Assembly (NCBI RefSeq): GCF_019139815.1
Contig: NZ_CP077079.1
Coordinates: 1,054,001 to 1,118,000, forward strand
Length of the DNA: 64,000 nucleotides
Source: Pseudomonas asgharzadehiana
Lineage (GTDB): Bacteria > Pseudomonadota > Gammaproteobacteria > Pseudomonadales > Pseudomonadaceae
Direction: 5' to 3'
The notes under the pieces are model-generated. The model ran no database searches and had not been told where the DNA came from. It saw nothing but the letters and a program-made list of their open reading frames with translations. This document shows, piece by piece, positions 63,001 to 64,000 of the stretch; the first letter of the stretch is position 1, and every line of letters begins with the position of its first letter. The translations under genes were made by a program, and so were the position numbers.

Positions 63001-63996
63001 TTATGCCGCCTGCTGGAATTGCTGGCGATACTGGTTCGGCGACAATTCGGTGTGCTGCCTGAACAGCCGCGCAAAGAAACTCGCGTCGTCGTAACCCACC
63101 TCATAACTGATGGTCTTGATGCTCTTGCGGCTGCCCGAGAGCAGGCCTTTGGCCGTCTCGATTCGCAGGCGTTGCAGGTAGTGCAACGGCTTGTCGCCGG
63201 TGGCGGTCTGGAAGCGGCGCATGAAGTTGCGGATGCTCATGCCGTGTTCGCGGGCGACATCCTCGAAGCGGAATTTGTCGGCAAAGTGCTCTTCGAGCCA
63301 GTGCTGGATCTGCAGGATGATCACGTCCTGGTGAAGTTTCTGCCCGCCAAAACCGATACGCCCCGGCGCATAGCTGCGTTGCACTTCATACAGAATGTCG
63401 CGGGCCACGGCCTGGGCAATGTTGGCGCCGCAGAAGCGCTCGATCAGGTAAATATAGAGGTCGCACGCTGAGGTAGTGCCGCCGGCGCAATACAGGTTAT
63501 CGGCGTCCGTGAGGTGCTTGTCCTGGTTGAGCTGGACCTTGGGAAAGCGTTCGCTGAAGGCATTGAAGAAGCGCCAATAGGTGGTCGCCTCCTTGCCATC
63601 GAGCAACCCGGCTTCGGCCAGCCAGAACACCCCGGTGGCTTCACCGCAGAGCACGGCGCCGCGCGCATGTTGTTCGCGCAACCATGGCAGCACTTGCGGG
63701 TAGCGCGTGCAGAGGGCATCGAAGTCATCCCAGAAGGCGGGCAGGACGATGATGTCCGCATCTTCCAGGCCGCCATCCACGGGCATGATCACATCACTGA
63801 AGCTGCACACCGATTGCCCGTCGGGGCTGACCAGGCGCGTTGCGAATGCTGGCGTCAGGCCCAGGCCTTGCTGTTTGCCATAGCGCAGGCTGGCGAGGTG
63901 GAAGAAATCCTTGGCTTGCATGAGGGTTGAAGCGAATACCCGATCAATGGCCAAAATGCTGACGCGCCGCAGGGGCGTGGAGATTTGGTTAGACAT
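63001..63996 (-). CDS. GlxA-family transcriptional regulator (DJ-1/PfpI-AraC)
   Basis: A 331-residue regulator. Residues about 10-190 form a DJ-1/PfpI-like (amidotransferase-like) domain, with AVLCGEATGVFWLAEAGLLDG holding the nucleophile-elbow position, where Cys is present. Residues about 225-331 are an AraC/XylS double HTH (EDVAREHGMSIRNFMRRFQTATG and ISYEVGYDDASFFARLFRQHTELSPNQYRQQF). Related regulators control carnitine, choline or arginine metabolism genes; its target here is unknown. It converges on zapE across the REPIN. P. aeruginosa has a similar gene near zapE as I recall (PA4436). Confidence 0.9.
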   Translation of the reverse strand: MSNQISTPLRRVSILAIDRVFASTLMQAKDFFHLASLRYGKQQGLGLTPAFATRLVSPDGQSVCSFSDVIMPVDGGLEDADIIVLPAFWDDFDALCTRYPQVLPWLREQHARGAVLCGEATGVFWLAEAGLLDGKEATTYWRFFNAFSERFPKVQLNQDKHLTDADNLYCAGGTTSACDLYIYLIERFCGANIAQAVARDILYEVQRSYAPGRIGFGGQKLHQDVIILQIQHWLEEHFADKFRFEDVAREHGMSIRNFMRRFQTATGDKPLHYLQRLRIETAKGLLSGSRKSIKTISYEVGYDDASFFARLFRQHTELSPNQYRQQFQQAA

Positions 63997-64000
63997 AATT

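Overview
The window looks like the chromosome of a Pseudomonas fluorescens-group bacterium. The evidence is high-GC coding sequence, scattered GTGGGAGGGGG-type REP palindromes typical of fluorescent pseudomonads, and a gene order that follows, in blocks, what I remember of P. aeruginosa PAO1 (ndh to nadC-ampDE; piuA-piuC-speC; dpp cluster to roxSR; trpS-zapE-glxA). That comparison is from memory; no search was run. I see no insertion sequence, prophage, CRISPR array or integron. Nearly everything is core-genome housekeeping, uptake or regulation.

Layout. 1-5.5 kb: truncated ndh, small conserved proteins, an ECF-type permease, yacG, coaE, pilD and pilC. 5.7-7.7 kb: pilA with a Wzy/PglL-type ligase and a tRNA-Thr. 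The pilB ATPase normally found between pilA and pilC is absent. 7.8-15.7 kb: DUF6388 protein, nadC, a DUF1631 protein, ampDE, a chemoreceptor and a zinc-ribbon membrane protein. 15.6-23.2 kb: tatD and the fructose system (cra, divergent from fruBKA, with a Cra operator between). 23.3-31.5 kb: a PhoD phosphatase and an iron module (PepSY flavoreductase, piuA receptor, piuC dioxygenase, Sel1 protein). 31.6-33.1 kb: ornithine decarboxylase with a long leader. 33.2-36.6 kb: an osmoprotectant ABC operon. 36.9-38.5 kb: prfC. 38.7-51.3 kb: a di/oligopeptide cluster with dppBCDF, four paralogous binding proteins and an OprD-family porin. 51.4-54.1 kb: a 900-residue toxin- or effector-like protein with lower GC than its surroundings. 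54.4-64 kb: SIMPL protein, roxSR, an ABCD-type exporter, yhcB/zapG, a hydrolase, trpS, zapE and a GlxA-type regulator.

Three spots deserve most attention. First, the ornithine decarboxylase leader has a near-consensus promoter, a 21-codon open frame whose end lies in the 5' arm and loop of an intrinsic terminator, and a downstream segment that could form a competing hairpin; this is the layout of a translation-coupled attenuator. Second, the atypical 900-aa protein beside the dipeptide cluster. Third, the type IV pilus locus that keeps pilin, platform protein, peptidase and a probable pilin glycan ligase but has no assembly ATPase here. Functions are assigned by family recognition from the translated sequence; regulatory sites were read by eye and are predictions.
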